In this document: in pieces, positions 35,145 to 43,362 of the stretch
How the letters are laid out: each line of letters begins with the position of its first letter
How positions within the stretch are numbered: position 1 is the first letter of the stretch
Assembly (NCBI RefSeq): GCF_015351765.1
Contig: NZ_JADKQA010000004.1
Coordinates: 124,001 to 188,000, forward strand
Length of the DNA stretch: 64,000 bases
Origin: Clostridium vitabionis
Lineage (GTDB): Bacteria; Bacillota; Clostridia; Lachnospirales; Lachnospiraceae
Reading direction: 5' to 3'
Notes under the pieces: model-generated
Told to the model about the DNA's origin: nothing
The model's database searches: none
Seen by the model: the letters and a program-made list of their open reading frames with translations, nothing else
Position numbers and translations under genes: made by a program

Positions 35145-36518
35145 TCAGCGCAGGCTCTTTCCCTGGGAGATTTCCAGGTCGACGCCGGTCTGGTTCGGCT
35201 CATCGTTCTCGAACTTATAATTCTTTCCGGGCAGGATCGCGTTCATCAGAATGCCGACTAGGGATCCGGTGGCGAGGCCGGAGAAGCTGATGGTGACATT
35301 GCCGGCGGTGAAGCCGACAGAGCCCTTCGTGGAGTAGGTGATGCCGATGGTCAGTACCAGGATCAGGGCGGCGACGATGACATTGCGGCTTTGGGAGAAA
35401 TCCACATGTGTCTCCACGACGTTTCGGATGCCGACGGCGGAAATCATGCCGTAGAGAACCAGGGAGATTCCGCCGATGGTTGCCCCGGGCATCACCTCAA
35501 TGATTGCGGCGAATTTCGGGCAGAAGGAGAGGATGATAGCGAACACCGCGGCGAGGCGGATGACGCGGGGGTCATAGACCCGGGTCAGCGTGAGGACGCC
35601 GGTATTTTCCCCATAGGTCGTGTTCGCCGGCGCGCCGAAGAGCGATGCCAGGGTGGTGGCGAGGCCGTCGCCGCAGAGCGTGCGGTGCAGGCCGGGGTCA
35701 CGGATGAAGTTGATGCCGACCGTCGAGGAGATGGCGGAGATATCGCCGATGTGCTCCATCATCGTCGCGAAGGAGATCGGGACGATCGTGAAGAGCGAGG
35801 TGATCAGCAGGGGGACGTTCGTATTTCCGCCGGTGAAGATGGAGAAGACCGTCTGGCTGTAGTGCACCGGCAGGCCGAACAGGGGAGCTTCCATCACCGG
35901 GGTAAAATCGATGATCCCGGCGATGGCGGCTGCGACATAGGAGCCGATGACGCCGAGGAGGATCGGGATAATCTTCACCATGCCCCGCCCCCAGATGTTG
36001 CAGGCGACCACGATAATGATGGCGACGAGGGCGATCGGCCAGTTCGTCTCACAGTTTTCTACTGCGGATTTCGACAGCGTAAGGCCGATCGCGATGATGA
36101 TCGGGCCGGTGACGACCGGCGGGAAGAACTGCATCACCCGATTTGCACCGTAGGTTTTGAAAAATGCCGCCAGGACCAGGTAGACGAGGCCGGACGCCGC
36201 CACGCCGAAGCAGGCGTAGGGGAGAAGCTCCGGCTCGCCGTGCGGCGCGATCGCCATATAGCCGGCGAGGAAAGCGAAGGAAGAGCCGAGGAACGCAGGC
36301 ACCTTTTTCTTGGAAATCAGATGAAAGAGCAGCGTGCCGAGGCCGGCGAAGAGAAGCGTGGTGGAGACGCTCAGGCCGGTGAGCAGCGGAACCAGGACGG
36401 TGGACCCGAACATCGCGAAGAGATGCTGCAGGCCGAGGATAAACATCCGGGGCGCTCCCAGGACGGTGGCGTCGAAGATGGCTTCTTCGCCGACTTTGAT
36501 TTTCGGAATTTTTTCCAT
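35145..36518 (-). CDS. Uracil/xanthine permease (NCS2 family)
   Basis: A 457-residue nucleobase:cation symporter with about 14 membrane segments. It begins ILGLQHLFAMFGSTVLVPLLTG, has the substrate-region motif FATMMEHIGD with the key Glu, and TTYGENTGVLTLTRVYD, which is the UraA/UapA signature. UraA-like proteins take up uracil and relatives take up xanthine or urate; Glu-His in MMEHIGD favours the uracil side, but I cannot decide. The track adds 15 residues; ATG 36518 follows AAAGGGGA. Expression is probably controlled by the structured leader at 36553-36666. Confidence 0.92.
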   Translation of the reverse strand: MEKIPKIKVGEEAIFDATVLGAPRMFILGLQHLFAMFGSTVLVPLLTGLSVSTTLLFAGLGTLLFHLISKKKVPAFLGSSFAFLAGYMAIAPHGEPELLPYACFGVAASGLVYLVLAAFFKTYGANRVMQFFPPVVTGPIIIAIGLTLSKSAVENCETNWPIALVAIIIVVACNIWGRGMVKIIPILLGVIGSYVAAAIAGIIDFTPVMEAPLFGLPVHYSQTVFSIFTGGNTNVPLLITSLFTIVPISFATMMEHIGDISAISSTVGINFIRDPGLHRTLCGDGLATTLASLFGAPANTTYGENTGVLTLTRVYDPRVIRLAAVFAIILSFCPKFAAIIEVMPGATIGGISLVLYGMISAVGIRNVVETHVDFSQSRNVIVAALILVLTIGITYSTKGSVGFTAGNVTISFSGLATGSLVGILMNAILPGKNYKFENDEPNQTGVDLEISQGKSLR

Positions 36519-36552
36519 ACGTTTCCCCTTTCTGTCGGTGGCCGCCGGGCGG

Positions 36553-36666
36553 CCGCAGGTCAAGTCTATATTGCGGGATATTCACGGCCGTCCGGAACAG
36601 GTCAGGAATACCCGCAAAAGGCGATGGGGCTTCTTGCGAATCTTCCTGACCTGCGGGTTCCCGGAC
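36553..36666 (-). promoter_or_regulatory. Uracil permease leader with alternative helices
   Basis: In RNA order (minus strand): A, GTCCGGGAACCCGCAGGTCA (36666-36647, helix continuing to 36643); B, TTCCTGACCTGTTCCGGAC (36608-36590); C, TGACCTGCGG (36562-36553). A pairs with B over about 19 bp (AGGTCAGGAA/TTCCTGACCT plus GTCCGGgAAC/GTTCCGGAC). The same A bases CCGCAGGTCA are perfectly complementary to C. C lies 35 bases before the start codon. There is no poly-T, so control of translation seems more likely than termination. Confidence 0.65.
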
Positions 36667-36676
36667 AGCCAGGGCT

Positions 36677-36685
36677 ATTGTAGCA
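36677..36685 (-). promoter_or_regulatory. Extended -10 promoter for the uracil permease
   Basis: On the minus strand TGCTACAAT. The start site would be near 36670, a few bases before helix A of the leader. The -35 is weak. Confidence 0.5.
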
Positions 36686-36725
36686 TATCCGTAAAAAATG
36701 TTACAGGAGGAAAAGGGAAAATCCA

Positions 36726-36734
36726 TGTTATAAT
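36726..36734 (+). promoter_or_regulatory. Extended -10 promoter for the SNF2 gene
   Basis: TGTTATAAT, a TGn-TATAAT extended -10 about 50 bases before the SNF2 start codon, with no clear -35. Confidence 0.55.
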
Positions 36735-36784
36735 AGAACGATTGCAGTATTTTGCCTAAATCGTCATTGGAAAGGAACTGCCGC

Positions 36785-39700
36785 ATGGAATGGTCTTATC
36801 TTTTTGCCCCCAGAATCGAAAAGCAGGGCAGGCTGATGTATCAGAACGGCCAGGTGATCAACCTGGTTCGGGACGGCAATGTCTACAGCGCTGATGTCCT
36901 GGACGGTGACAGATACCGGGTAAAGGCGCTGTTCAACCGGAAAGGGCAGCTGACCCAGGTGGGCTGCAGCTGCTGGGATTCGGCAAAGGGGAATTTCTGC
37001 AGCCACATGGCAGCCCTGCTCTACAAGCTGGACGGCGGTGACCGGGACGGACAGCCGGAAAGCTCGTCAGGGAATGCCTCACGGGAGCCCGCATCCAGGG
37101 AAAACGGGCTGTCCGGAAACGGCGGCGCGTCCGGGATGGACAGCGCCCCGGACGCGGGGGATAGAACTGCCGCGGGGACAGGGCAGAGCATGCGCGCGAT
37201 GAAGAAAAAAGGCCGGAAGCAGAAGCTCACCGACAGCCAGATGGAGAGCCTGACCGAAGAATTTTCTCATGAATACCACTATTTCGATTTTCCGTCGATC
37301 GTGCGGAGCAGTGGCATTTACCAGGATGTCTGGGAGGCGGGGATCCGGCTCGCGGAGTCGGGAGAAGTCACCCTGGGGCAGTTCAGGCTTCTGCGGGACA
37401 CCGACAGGGATGGCCGGAGGTCCATTGTGGCAAGCGTGGACGCTGAAGGCAGGCCGAGTCAGACAGAGCGCCGGAGATACAACGAGTGGGGATACCACGT
37501 CAGCGCGCTCATCGGGCGGAAAGCGGTTATCAGCATGGACTGTTCCCGATACCAATGCCCGTCAATCTGGCGGCCGGGAACCCGCCCCGGCGAAGTCTGC
37601 GCGCACATGGCGGCGCTGCTGTGGCTTGTCGGACGGCATATTCTGGAGCATAATCCCGGCGACGCCACCGACCCGGAGGCGTATTCCTTCTTCCATGAAG
37701 TTGAGGACGCCGGAGGGCAGGAGGAGGACGAACCGTCGGATCTCCTGCTGGAGCTGACCGGAGGGGCGCGCCAGGAACTCCTGGAACTCGCGCCGGACAT
37801 TGTGGACATCCAGAGGGGTTCGGTGCCGCAGGCCGCTTTCCGCGTGGGCGGCGCGAAGAAGTTCCGCATCCGCTCGGTGCGGGAATTCGTGGAGAATGTG
37901 GAGCAGGACCGGGCGATGAAATTCGGCACAAAGACGGTTCTCTCCCTTGGGGAGAACCGCTTCACGAAACATTCGCTCCCTCTCTGGGAGATCATGCGGG
38001 ACGAAATCCGTGAGCAGGATCTGCGCGGCCAGCTGATCATGCTTTCCAATCAGAAGGATCGCATCAACCTGATCGGGGAGAACATGGATCGGTTTTTTGA
38101 CTGGGCGAAAGGAAAATATCTCCCGAGCCGTATTCCGGACGCAGTGTCGGAGACGGTCGGTTTCCGGGATAAGGAGCAGGTGCCGGAAGTGCTGGTGAAG
38201 CCGGGGGAGCTGGAGGGCGAGGAACTCGAGAGCCTTGTGGTGGAGAGCGATGTCGTTGCTCTCTGTATGGGCAGAAACTGCGGCTACTGGTTTGACGGCA
38301 GATACATCAACCGGATGTCGGCGGCAGGGAGCCGTGCGCTTGCCCCGCTGCTCCATCTCGCCAGGCAGCTGGGTTCCCAGAGGGTGCATTTCTGGATAGG
38401 CAGGAAAATGTTTGCCTCCTTCATGTATGATATCCTGCCGAGCCTGGAAAAATGCTGCCGGGTGACGATCGAGGACGAGGACAGGATCCGCTCCTTTCTG
38501 CCGCCCGAGACCAGGTTTTCGTTCTATCTGGATACGGACGGGGAGCACGGCAGCCGGACAGCGGCGGTCTGCCTCGCCCAGGCAGTGTCCGGAGAGAACA
38601 GGCGCCCGCTTCGTACGGGAAATCCGCGGGAGGAGAGGGTGCAGAGGATGCTCGCCCGGTATTTTCCTGAAAACCTGCCTTCCGAGGAGGGCACACTGGT
38701 CTCCACCGGCGGGGATGACGCCCGCCTTTATCTTCTCCTCGAGGAGGGGATCAAAAAGCTGCTCCCGGCAGGGGAGGTGCACTATACCGACAGCTTCCGC
38801 CGCCTCACCGTGAGACGGCCGGCGAAATTCGCGGTCGGCGTGAGCCTGGAGAGCGGCCTGCTTCACCTCACGGTCTCCAGCGATGAGTACACGCCGGACG
38901 AGCTGGCGGAGATTCTCGGGGCATACCGGAAAAAGAAGAAGTTTTACCGGATGAAGAACGGGGACTTTGTCCGCCTGGACAATGAGAGCCTGGGAAGCCT
39001 GGAAGCGATCATGCAGGATCTCCACCTCACACCCCGCGAATTTGTCCGCGGCAAGATGAACATTCCGGCGTACCGCACCCTGTACCTGGACAAGATGCTG
39101 GAAAATACGGAGGAAATCTATGCCGAGAGGGACAGCCGCTTCCGCCGCCTGATCAAGGAATTTAAGACGATCAGCGATGCCGATTTCGCGGTTCCGGAGA
39201 CACTCAGGAACGTGCTCCGGAAATACCAGGGCACCGGTTACCGCTGGCTGAGGACCCTCGCGGCGTACGGCTTTGGCGGTATCCTGGCGGACGAGATGGG
39301 GCTCGGAAAGACGGTGCAGGCGATCGCCGTGCTCGAGGCAGAGCGGGAAGAGCGGGGAGAGCAGTCCGCAGCGCAGCGGATTGCGCTGATCGTCTGCCCG
39401 GCCTCCCTGGTCTACAACTGGGGCGAGGAGCTTCACCGGTTTGCGCCGGCTCTCCGGACGGTCCTGGTTACCGGGACGCAGGCGGAGCGGAAGGAGATCC
39501 TCGCCGCGGCGGCGGATCCGGCCAGCGAGGCGGATGTCCTCGTGACGTCCTACGACCTGCTCCGCCGCGATATTCCGGAGTACGAGGACATTTCCTTCCG
39601 GTATCAGATCATCGACGAAGCCCAATATATCAAGAACCACACCACCGCCGCGGCGAAGGCAGTCAAGCTCATCCACAGCGGCACCAGGTTCGCGCTGACC

Positions 39701-40663
39701 GGGACGCCGATCGAGAACCGGCTCTCCGAGCTGTGGAGTATCTTCGACTATCTGATGCCGGGATTCCTCTACGGCTACGATACTTTTCGGTCGATTTTTG
39801 AAAATCCGATTGTGAAAAATGACGACCAGGAGGCCAGGGAGCGGCTCAGCCGCATGCTCGGGCCGTTTATTCTGCGCCGGTGCAAGAAGGATGTGCTGAA
39901 GGATCTGCCGGACAAGCTGGAGGAGATCCGCTATTCCAGGATGGGCGGGGAGCAGAAGCGGCTGTATGACGCGCAGATGATCCGCATGAAGCAGATGCTG
40001 GAGAAGAGCCGCCGGGAGGGCGGCGAAGGCGGGCAGGACCCCGAAGACGGGACTTCTTCCGCCAAAGACAGGATACGCGTCCTGGCGGAGCTGACAAAAG
40101 CCAGGGAAATCTGCTGCGATCCCTCGCTTCTCTATGAGAACTACACGGGCGGCTCTGCGAAGCGCGAGGCTTGCCTCGATCTCATCCGGAGCGCTATCGA
40201 CGGCGGGCACCGCATCCTGCTGTTCTCCGCATTTACCTCGATGCTGGCGCTGCTCAAGCAGGATCTCGAGGCGGAAGCGATCGAGTACTTCGAGATTACC
40301 GGCGTCACGCCGAAGCAGGAGAGGATCCGCCTGGTCGGAGAATTTAACAGCGGAAATGTTCCCGTTTTCCTGATCTCCCTCAAGGCGGGCGGCACCGGCC
40401 TCAACCTGACCGGCGCCGACGTTGTGATCCACTATGATCCCTGGTGGAACCTCGCCGCGCAGAACCAGGCGACGGACCGGGCGCACCGCATCGGGCAGAC
40501 ACGGACGGTGACAGTCTACAAGCTGATCGTCAAGGGGAGTATTGAGGAGAAAATCCTGAACCTGCAGGAAGCCAAGCGGAAGCTCGCGGATGACGTGATG
40601 AGCGGCGAGGCTGTGGGCAGCGGCAGCATCAGCCAGGAAGAGCTCATGCAACTGCTGGATTAA
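36785..40663 (+). CDS. SNF2-family helicase with two SWIM zinc fingers
   Basis: A 1292-residue DNA translocase of the bacterial SNF2 type. The N-terminal third has two SWIM-like fingers: CSCWDSAKGNFCSHMAALL (about 60-78) and CPSIWRPGTRPGEVCAHMAALL (about 258-280). A long SNF2-associated region follows. The motor is complete: ADEMGLGKTVQ (about 835), IDEAQYIKN (about 943), LTGTPIENRLSELWSIFDY, then helicase C with KAGGTGLNLTGADVVIHYDPWWN and QATDRAHRIGQTR. Such proteins remodel protein-DNA complexes; their role in clostridia is unclear. ATG 36785 follows GGAAAGGA. It stands alone with its own promoter and terminator. Its dense coding makes a 1034-residue shadow ORF on the other strand. Confidence 0.93.
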   Translation: MEWSYLFAPRIEKQGRLMYQNGQVINLVRDGNVYSADVLDGDRYRVKALFNRKGQLTQVGCSCWDSAKGNFCSHMAALLYKLDGGDRDGQPESSSGNASREPASRENGLSGNGGASGMDSAPDAGDRTAAGTGQSMRAMKKKGRKQKLTDSQMESLTEEFSHEYHYFDFPSIVRSSGIYQDVWEAGIRLAESGEVTLGQFRLLRDTDRDGRRSIVASVDAEGRPSQTERRRYNEWGYHVSALIGRKAVISMDCSRYQCPSIWRPGTRPGEVCAHMAALLWLVGRHILEHNPGDATDPEAYSFFHEVEDAGGQEEDEPSDLLLELTGGARQELLELAPDIVDIQRGSVPQAAFRVGGAKKFRIRSVREFVENVEQDRAMKFGTKTVLSLGENRFTKHSLPLWEIMRDEIREQDLRGQLIMLSNQKDRINLIGENMDRFFDWAKGKYLPSRIPDAVSETVGFRDKEQVPEVLVKPGELEGEELESLVVESDVVALCMGRNCGYWFDGRYINRMSAAGSRALAPLLHLARQLGSQRVHFWIGRKMFASFMYDILPSLEKCCRVTIEDEDRIRSFLPPETRFSFYLDTDGEHGSRTAAVCLAQAVSGENRRPLRTGNPREERVQRMLARYFPENLPSEEGTLVSTGGDDARLYLLLEEGIKKLLPAGEVHYTDSFRRLTVRRPAKFAVGVSLESGLLHLTVSSDEYTPDELAEILGAYRKKKKFYRMKNGDFVRLDNESLGSLEAIMQDLHLTPREFVRGKMNIPAYRTLYLDKMLENTEEIYAERDSRFRRLIKEFKTISDADFAVPETLRNVLRKYQGTGYRWLRTLAAYGFGGILADEMGLGKTVQAIAVLEAEREERGEQSAAQRIALIVCPASLVYNWGEELHRFAPALRTVLVTGTQAERKEILAAAADPASEADVLVTSYDLLRRDIPEYEDISFRYQIIDEAQYIKNHTTAAAKAVKLIHSGTRFALTGTPIENRLSELWSIFDYLMPGFLYGYDTFRSIFENPIVKNDDQEARERLSRMLGPFILRRCKKDVLKDLPDKLEEIRYSRMGGEQKRLYDAQMIRMKQMLEKSRREGGEGGQDPEDGTSSAKDRIRVLAELTKAREICCDPSLLYENYTGGSAKREACLDLIRSAIDGGHRILLFSAFTSMLALLKQDLEAEAIEYFEITGVTPKQERIRLVGEFNSGNVPVFLISLKAGGTGLNLTGADVVIHYDPWWNLAAQNQATDRAHRIGQTRTVTVYKLIVKGSIEEKILNLQEAKRKLADDVMSGEAVGSGSISQEELMQLLD

Positions 40664-40729
40664 CAACTCAGCCCTGAAAGGATGGCTTTACCGCACTGAA
40701 TTCTGTGATTATTCCGTATGCACAGGACA

Positions 40730-40766
40730 GTTCGCAAAAAGGCCGTGTGTTGGCTATCTTACGAAC
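40730..40766. repeat. Small hairpin with CGCAAAAAGGCC tip
   Basis: GTTCGcaaaaaGGCC...tGGCTatcttaCGAAC, an imperfect stem between the SNF2 gene and its terminator. Its inner part resembles the tips of the hairpins at 36590-36666 and 31612-31674. Confidence 0.5.
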
Positions 40767-40778
40767 AGAGAATAGAGA

Positions 40779-40849
40779 ATAACCTCCCTCCGGAGGCCTC
40801 ATGGAATGGATTGATTCCGTGAGATCCCCGGAGGGAGGTTATTTTTTGA
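40779..40849. terminator. Strong bidirectional terminator after the SNF2 gene
   Basis: AATAACCTCCCTCCGG pairs perfectly with CCGGAGGGAGGTTATT (16 bp), followed by TTTTTTG on the plus strand and preceded by A-rich sequence. It serves the SNF2 gene and probably the convergent DUF1858 gene. The long loop contains a smaller GAATGGATTGATTC dyad. Confidence 0.9.
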
Positions 40850-40928
40850 AAAATTTGAGTCAATGGAGAAAGCTACGTCAGGGAAAACGGGGATGCTGCA
40901 AGCGGACAGCAACTCTCCATTTCAGAAC

Positions 40929-41264
40929 TCAGGCAAGGTTCAGCGATTCGTTCAGGTACTCGGTGACTTCCTCACCGTTCAGTGCATGCACCATGCAGGC
41001 GTCCGCCAGGGATTCCATGAGCGACGCGGGGCAGCTGATGCAGCCCATGCCGCACTGCATGAGAAGATCGGCCGCTTCCGGATGAAGTGTGATGATGTCC
41101 CCGACGATCATGTCCGAGGTGATGGGCTTTTTGCGGAGCGCGTCCACTTCCTCCGAGGTCATTGTGCCGTCACTGCGGATGGCGTCATCCCCGCCCTGGG
41201 CTTCGGCAGCCGCGTCAGCCTGCTGATCCTTTTTGCTGGAATAAAATTTATCAAAGATACTCAA
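40929..41264 (-). CDS. DUF1858-domain protein (redox-disulfide-like)
   Basis: A 111-residue protein. The C-terminal 65 residues are a DUF1858 domain: ITSDMIVGDIITLHPEAADLLMQCGMGCISCPASLMESLADAC, with the CGMGC...C cysteines typical of this family, often found beside hybrid-cluster or other redox proteins. The N-terminal 40 residues are hydrophilic. I choose TTG 41264 over the track's ATG 41288: the earlier ATG has no ribosome site, while AGGAGGT sits 6 bases before the TTG and gives MSIFDKFYSSKKD. Function is probably thiol or metal chemistry. Confidence 0.8.
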   Translation of the reverse strand: MSIFDKFYSSKKDQQADAAAEAQGGDDAIRSDGTMTSEEVDALRKKPITSDMIVGDIITLHPEAADLLMQCGMGCISCPASLMESLADACMVHALNGEEVTEYLNESLNLA

Positions 41265-41421
41265 GGGGTTACCTCCTATGGGAAACAAGGTTGACAGTTC
41301 GGAGGGAGGCAGATGGTATCCCTCCGGTAAATCCAGTATACAACATTTGTCAAGATAGGATGACTGAATGCTGAGCGGACAAAATTTTCTTCTCCTTCTT
41401 CTCGTTTTCCTTGTGTTTCAA

Positions 41422-41430
41422 TGGTATAAT
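41422..41430 (+). promoter_or_regulatory. Extended -10 promoter for aroD
   Basis: TGGTATAAT about 65 bases before the aroD start, no good -35. The 160 bp before it include C/T-rich sequence and no gene. Confidence 0.55.
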
Positions 41431-41496
41431 AATGCCACAGCAAAAGCTGGTTCAATATAACTTCAGGAAATACCAGAATATACAGGAGGTAGCGCT

Positions 41497-42258
41497 GTGC
41501 GGACAGTCAGACTGGGCAAGGTGGAGGTTGGTGCGGGGAGCCCGAAGGTGATCGTGCCGATCGTGGCGGCGACGCGCGAGGGAATCCTCGCCAAGGGCGA
41601 GGAACTCCGGAATTACGCCATGGATGTTGTAGAGTGGCGCGTAGATTTTTATGATGATGTCTTCGATATTCCGGCGGTTGTGGAGACAGGAAAAGCGCTC
41701 AGGAGGGTTCTGGGCGAGGTTCCCATTCTGTTTACTTTCCGGACAAAAAAGGAAGGCGGGGAGAAGGCCATTGATCCGGAGGCCTACACCGCCCTGAATA
41801 AGGCGATGGCGGAGAGCGGGAGCGTGCAGGCGGTCGATGTGGAGGCATTTTCCGGCGATGAGATAGTCCGGGAAAATATTGCGAACATCCACTCTGCGGG
41901 CGCCGCTGTTGTCGGCTCGAACCATGATTTCGGCGGGACGCCGGATCGGGCGGATCTCCTGTACCGGCTGCGGAAGATCCAGGAGCTGGGTGCGGACATC
42001 CCGAAGCTTGCCGTGATGGCCAATTCCCGCGCGGATGTGCTGGTTCTCCTGGATGCAACCAGGGAGATGGCGGAGAAATACGCGGACCGGCCGATCATTA
42101 CCATGAGCATGGGGCCGCTGGGCGTCATCACCCGGATTGCCGGCGAGGAGTTCGGCAGCAGCATGACCTTCGGGGCTGTCGGGCAGGTTTCCGCGCCGGG
42201 ACAGATTCCGGTGGAGAAGCTCAAGGATGCGATGAAAATACTGCACGACGCGCTCTGA
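41497..42258 (+). CDS. aroD: Type I 3-dehydroquinate dehydratase
   Basis: A 253-residue TIM-barrel enzyme converting 3-dehydroquinate to 3-dehydroshikimate through a Schiff base. The catalytic His143 (GSNHDF) and Lys170 (IPKLAVMA) fall at the positions known from enterobacterial AroD, and VEWRVDF marks the substrate site. It starts with GTG, well placed after CAGGAGG. The type I enzyme serves biosynthesis and, in some bacteria, quinate degradation. It is followed 100 bp later by a YdiB-like dehydrogenase, the same pair as E. coli ydiB-aroD. No aroB, aroA or aroC is present here. Confidence 0.95.
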   Translation: MRTVRLGKVEVGAGSPKVIVPIVAATREGILAKGEELRNYAMDVVEWRVDFYDDVFDIPAVVETGKALRRVLGEVPILFTFRTKKEGGEKAIDPEAYTALNKAMAESGSVQAVDVEAFSGDEIVRENIANIHSAGAAVVGSNHDFGGTPDRADLLYRLRKIQELGADIPKLAVMANSRADVLVLLDATREMAEKYADRPIITMSMGPLGVITRIAGEEFGSSMTFGAVGQVSAPGQIPVEKLKDAMKILHDAL

Positions 42259-42358
42259 GCGGGCGAGAGATTCCGCCCTGCGGGTGCTTCCCGCTGCGGA
42301 AGCCGGAGAGGGGATTGCCCCGGCAGGAGACAGGATGGAAAAGAGGAGGTCTTGAAAA

Positions 42359-43228
42359 ATGACAGAAATTCCGATCAGCGGACATACACAGCTTTACTGT
42401 CTTATCGGCGATCCGGTCGCCCACAGCATCAGCCCGGCGATGCACAATGAGGCATTTGCCCAGCTGGGGATCGACAGCCGCTATGTGGCATTCGATGTGA
42501 AGCCGGAGGACTTGGAGGATGCGGTCGAGGGGATGCGGAAACTGGGCATCCGCGGCTGGAACATTACGATGCCCCACAAAAACCGGATGAAAGAGCTTTG
42601 TGACAAGGTCAGCAAGGCCAGTGAGATCTGCGGAGCATGCAATACTGTGAAAAATGAGGACGGCGTCCTCTACGGGACAACTACCGACGGCGTGGGCTGG
42701 ATGGAGAGCGCGCGATTTGCCGGCCATGACCCGGTGGGAAAAACTATGGTGCAGCTCGGCGCAGGCGGCGCAGGAACGAGTATCCTCGTCACTGCGGCGA
42801 TTGATGGGGTGAAGCATATCGATCTCTTCAACGCGAGGGACAAGTTCTGGCCGCGTGTGGAGGAGATGGTGGAGAAGATCAATGCGGAGACCGCCTGCCG
42901 GGTGGAGCTGCATGACCTGTCGGATCAGGATCGCCTGCGGGATGCCGTGCAGAAGGCAGATATTCTGCTCAACACAACCCCGGTTGGCATGGCGAAGATC
43001 CCGGGCTGCCTGATTCCGGACGCGGGATATTTCCATGAGGGACTCGTGGTTTCCGATGTGATCTACGAGCCCAGGGAAACCGAGCTCCTCCGGATGGCGC
43101 GGGAGAGCGGCCTTTCCACGTTCAATGGCATGTATATGCTGCTCTATCAGGGAGCGGCATCCTTCAAGATCTGGACAGGCCGGGAGATGCCGGTAGATAT
43201 CGTGCGGGAGAAATATTTCTCCGGGTAA
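42359..43228 (+). CDS. Quinate/shikimate dehydrogenase, YdiB-like
   Basis: A 289-residue AroE-superfamily enzyme. Substrate residues are SISPAMHN, NITMPHK with catalytic Lys74, Asn95 and TTTDG with Asp110. The cofactor loop is GAGGAGTS followed by DLFNARDKFW. E. coli YdiB has LFNRRDEFF here, where the Asp favours NAD and lets the enzyme oxidise quinate as well as shikimate, whereas strict AroE has NRT. The ending WTGREMPVDIVREKYF also resembles YdiB. I therefore infer an NAD-preferring quinate/shikimate dehydrogenase, possibly catabolic. The ATG follows GAGGAGGT. Confidence 0.85.
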   Translation: MTEIPISGHTQLYCLIGDPVAHSISPAMHNEAFAQLGIDSRYVAFDVKPEDLEDAVEGMRKLGIRGWNITMPHKNRMKELCDKVSKASEICGACNTVKNEDGVLYGTTTDGVGWMESARFAGHDPVGKTMVQLGAGGAGTSILVTAAIDGVKHIDLFNARDKFWPRVEEMVEKINAETACRVELHDLSDQDRLRDAVQKADILLNTTPVGMAKIPGCLIPDAGYFHEGLVVSDVIYEPRETELLRMARESGLSTFNGMYMLLYQGAASFKIWTGREMPVDIVREKYFSG

Positions 43229-43284
43229 ATGTTCAAGTCGTCGTTCAGACCCCGCATGTGCTGAACGGTTACATACGCAAAAGC

Positions 43285-43324
43285 AAAAAGGACTTCCCAG
43301 TGTTTTGACGGGAAGTCCTTTTTT
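43285..43324. terminator. Bidirectional terminator
   Basis: AAAAAGGACTTCCC-N11-GGGAAGTCCTTTTTT: 14-bp stem with A and T runs on both sides, between the convergent dehydrogenase and anion permease genes. Confidence 0.93.
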
Positions 43325-43362
43325 CGGTCTGAAACGGAAAGATTTACATTTCCAAGGAGGGA

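Noticed and set aside
37562-40666. 1034-residue ORF opposite the SNF2 gene
   Set aside because: No recognisable motif and complete overlap with a clear SNF2 protein; treated as a shadow.
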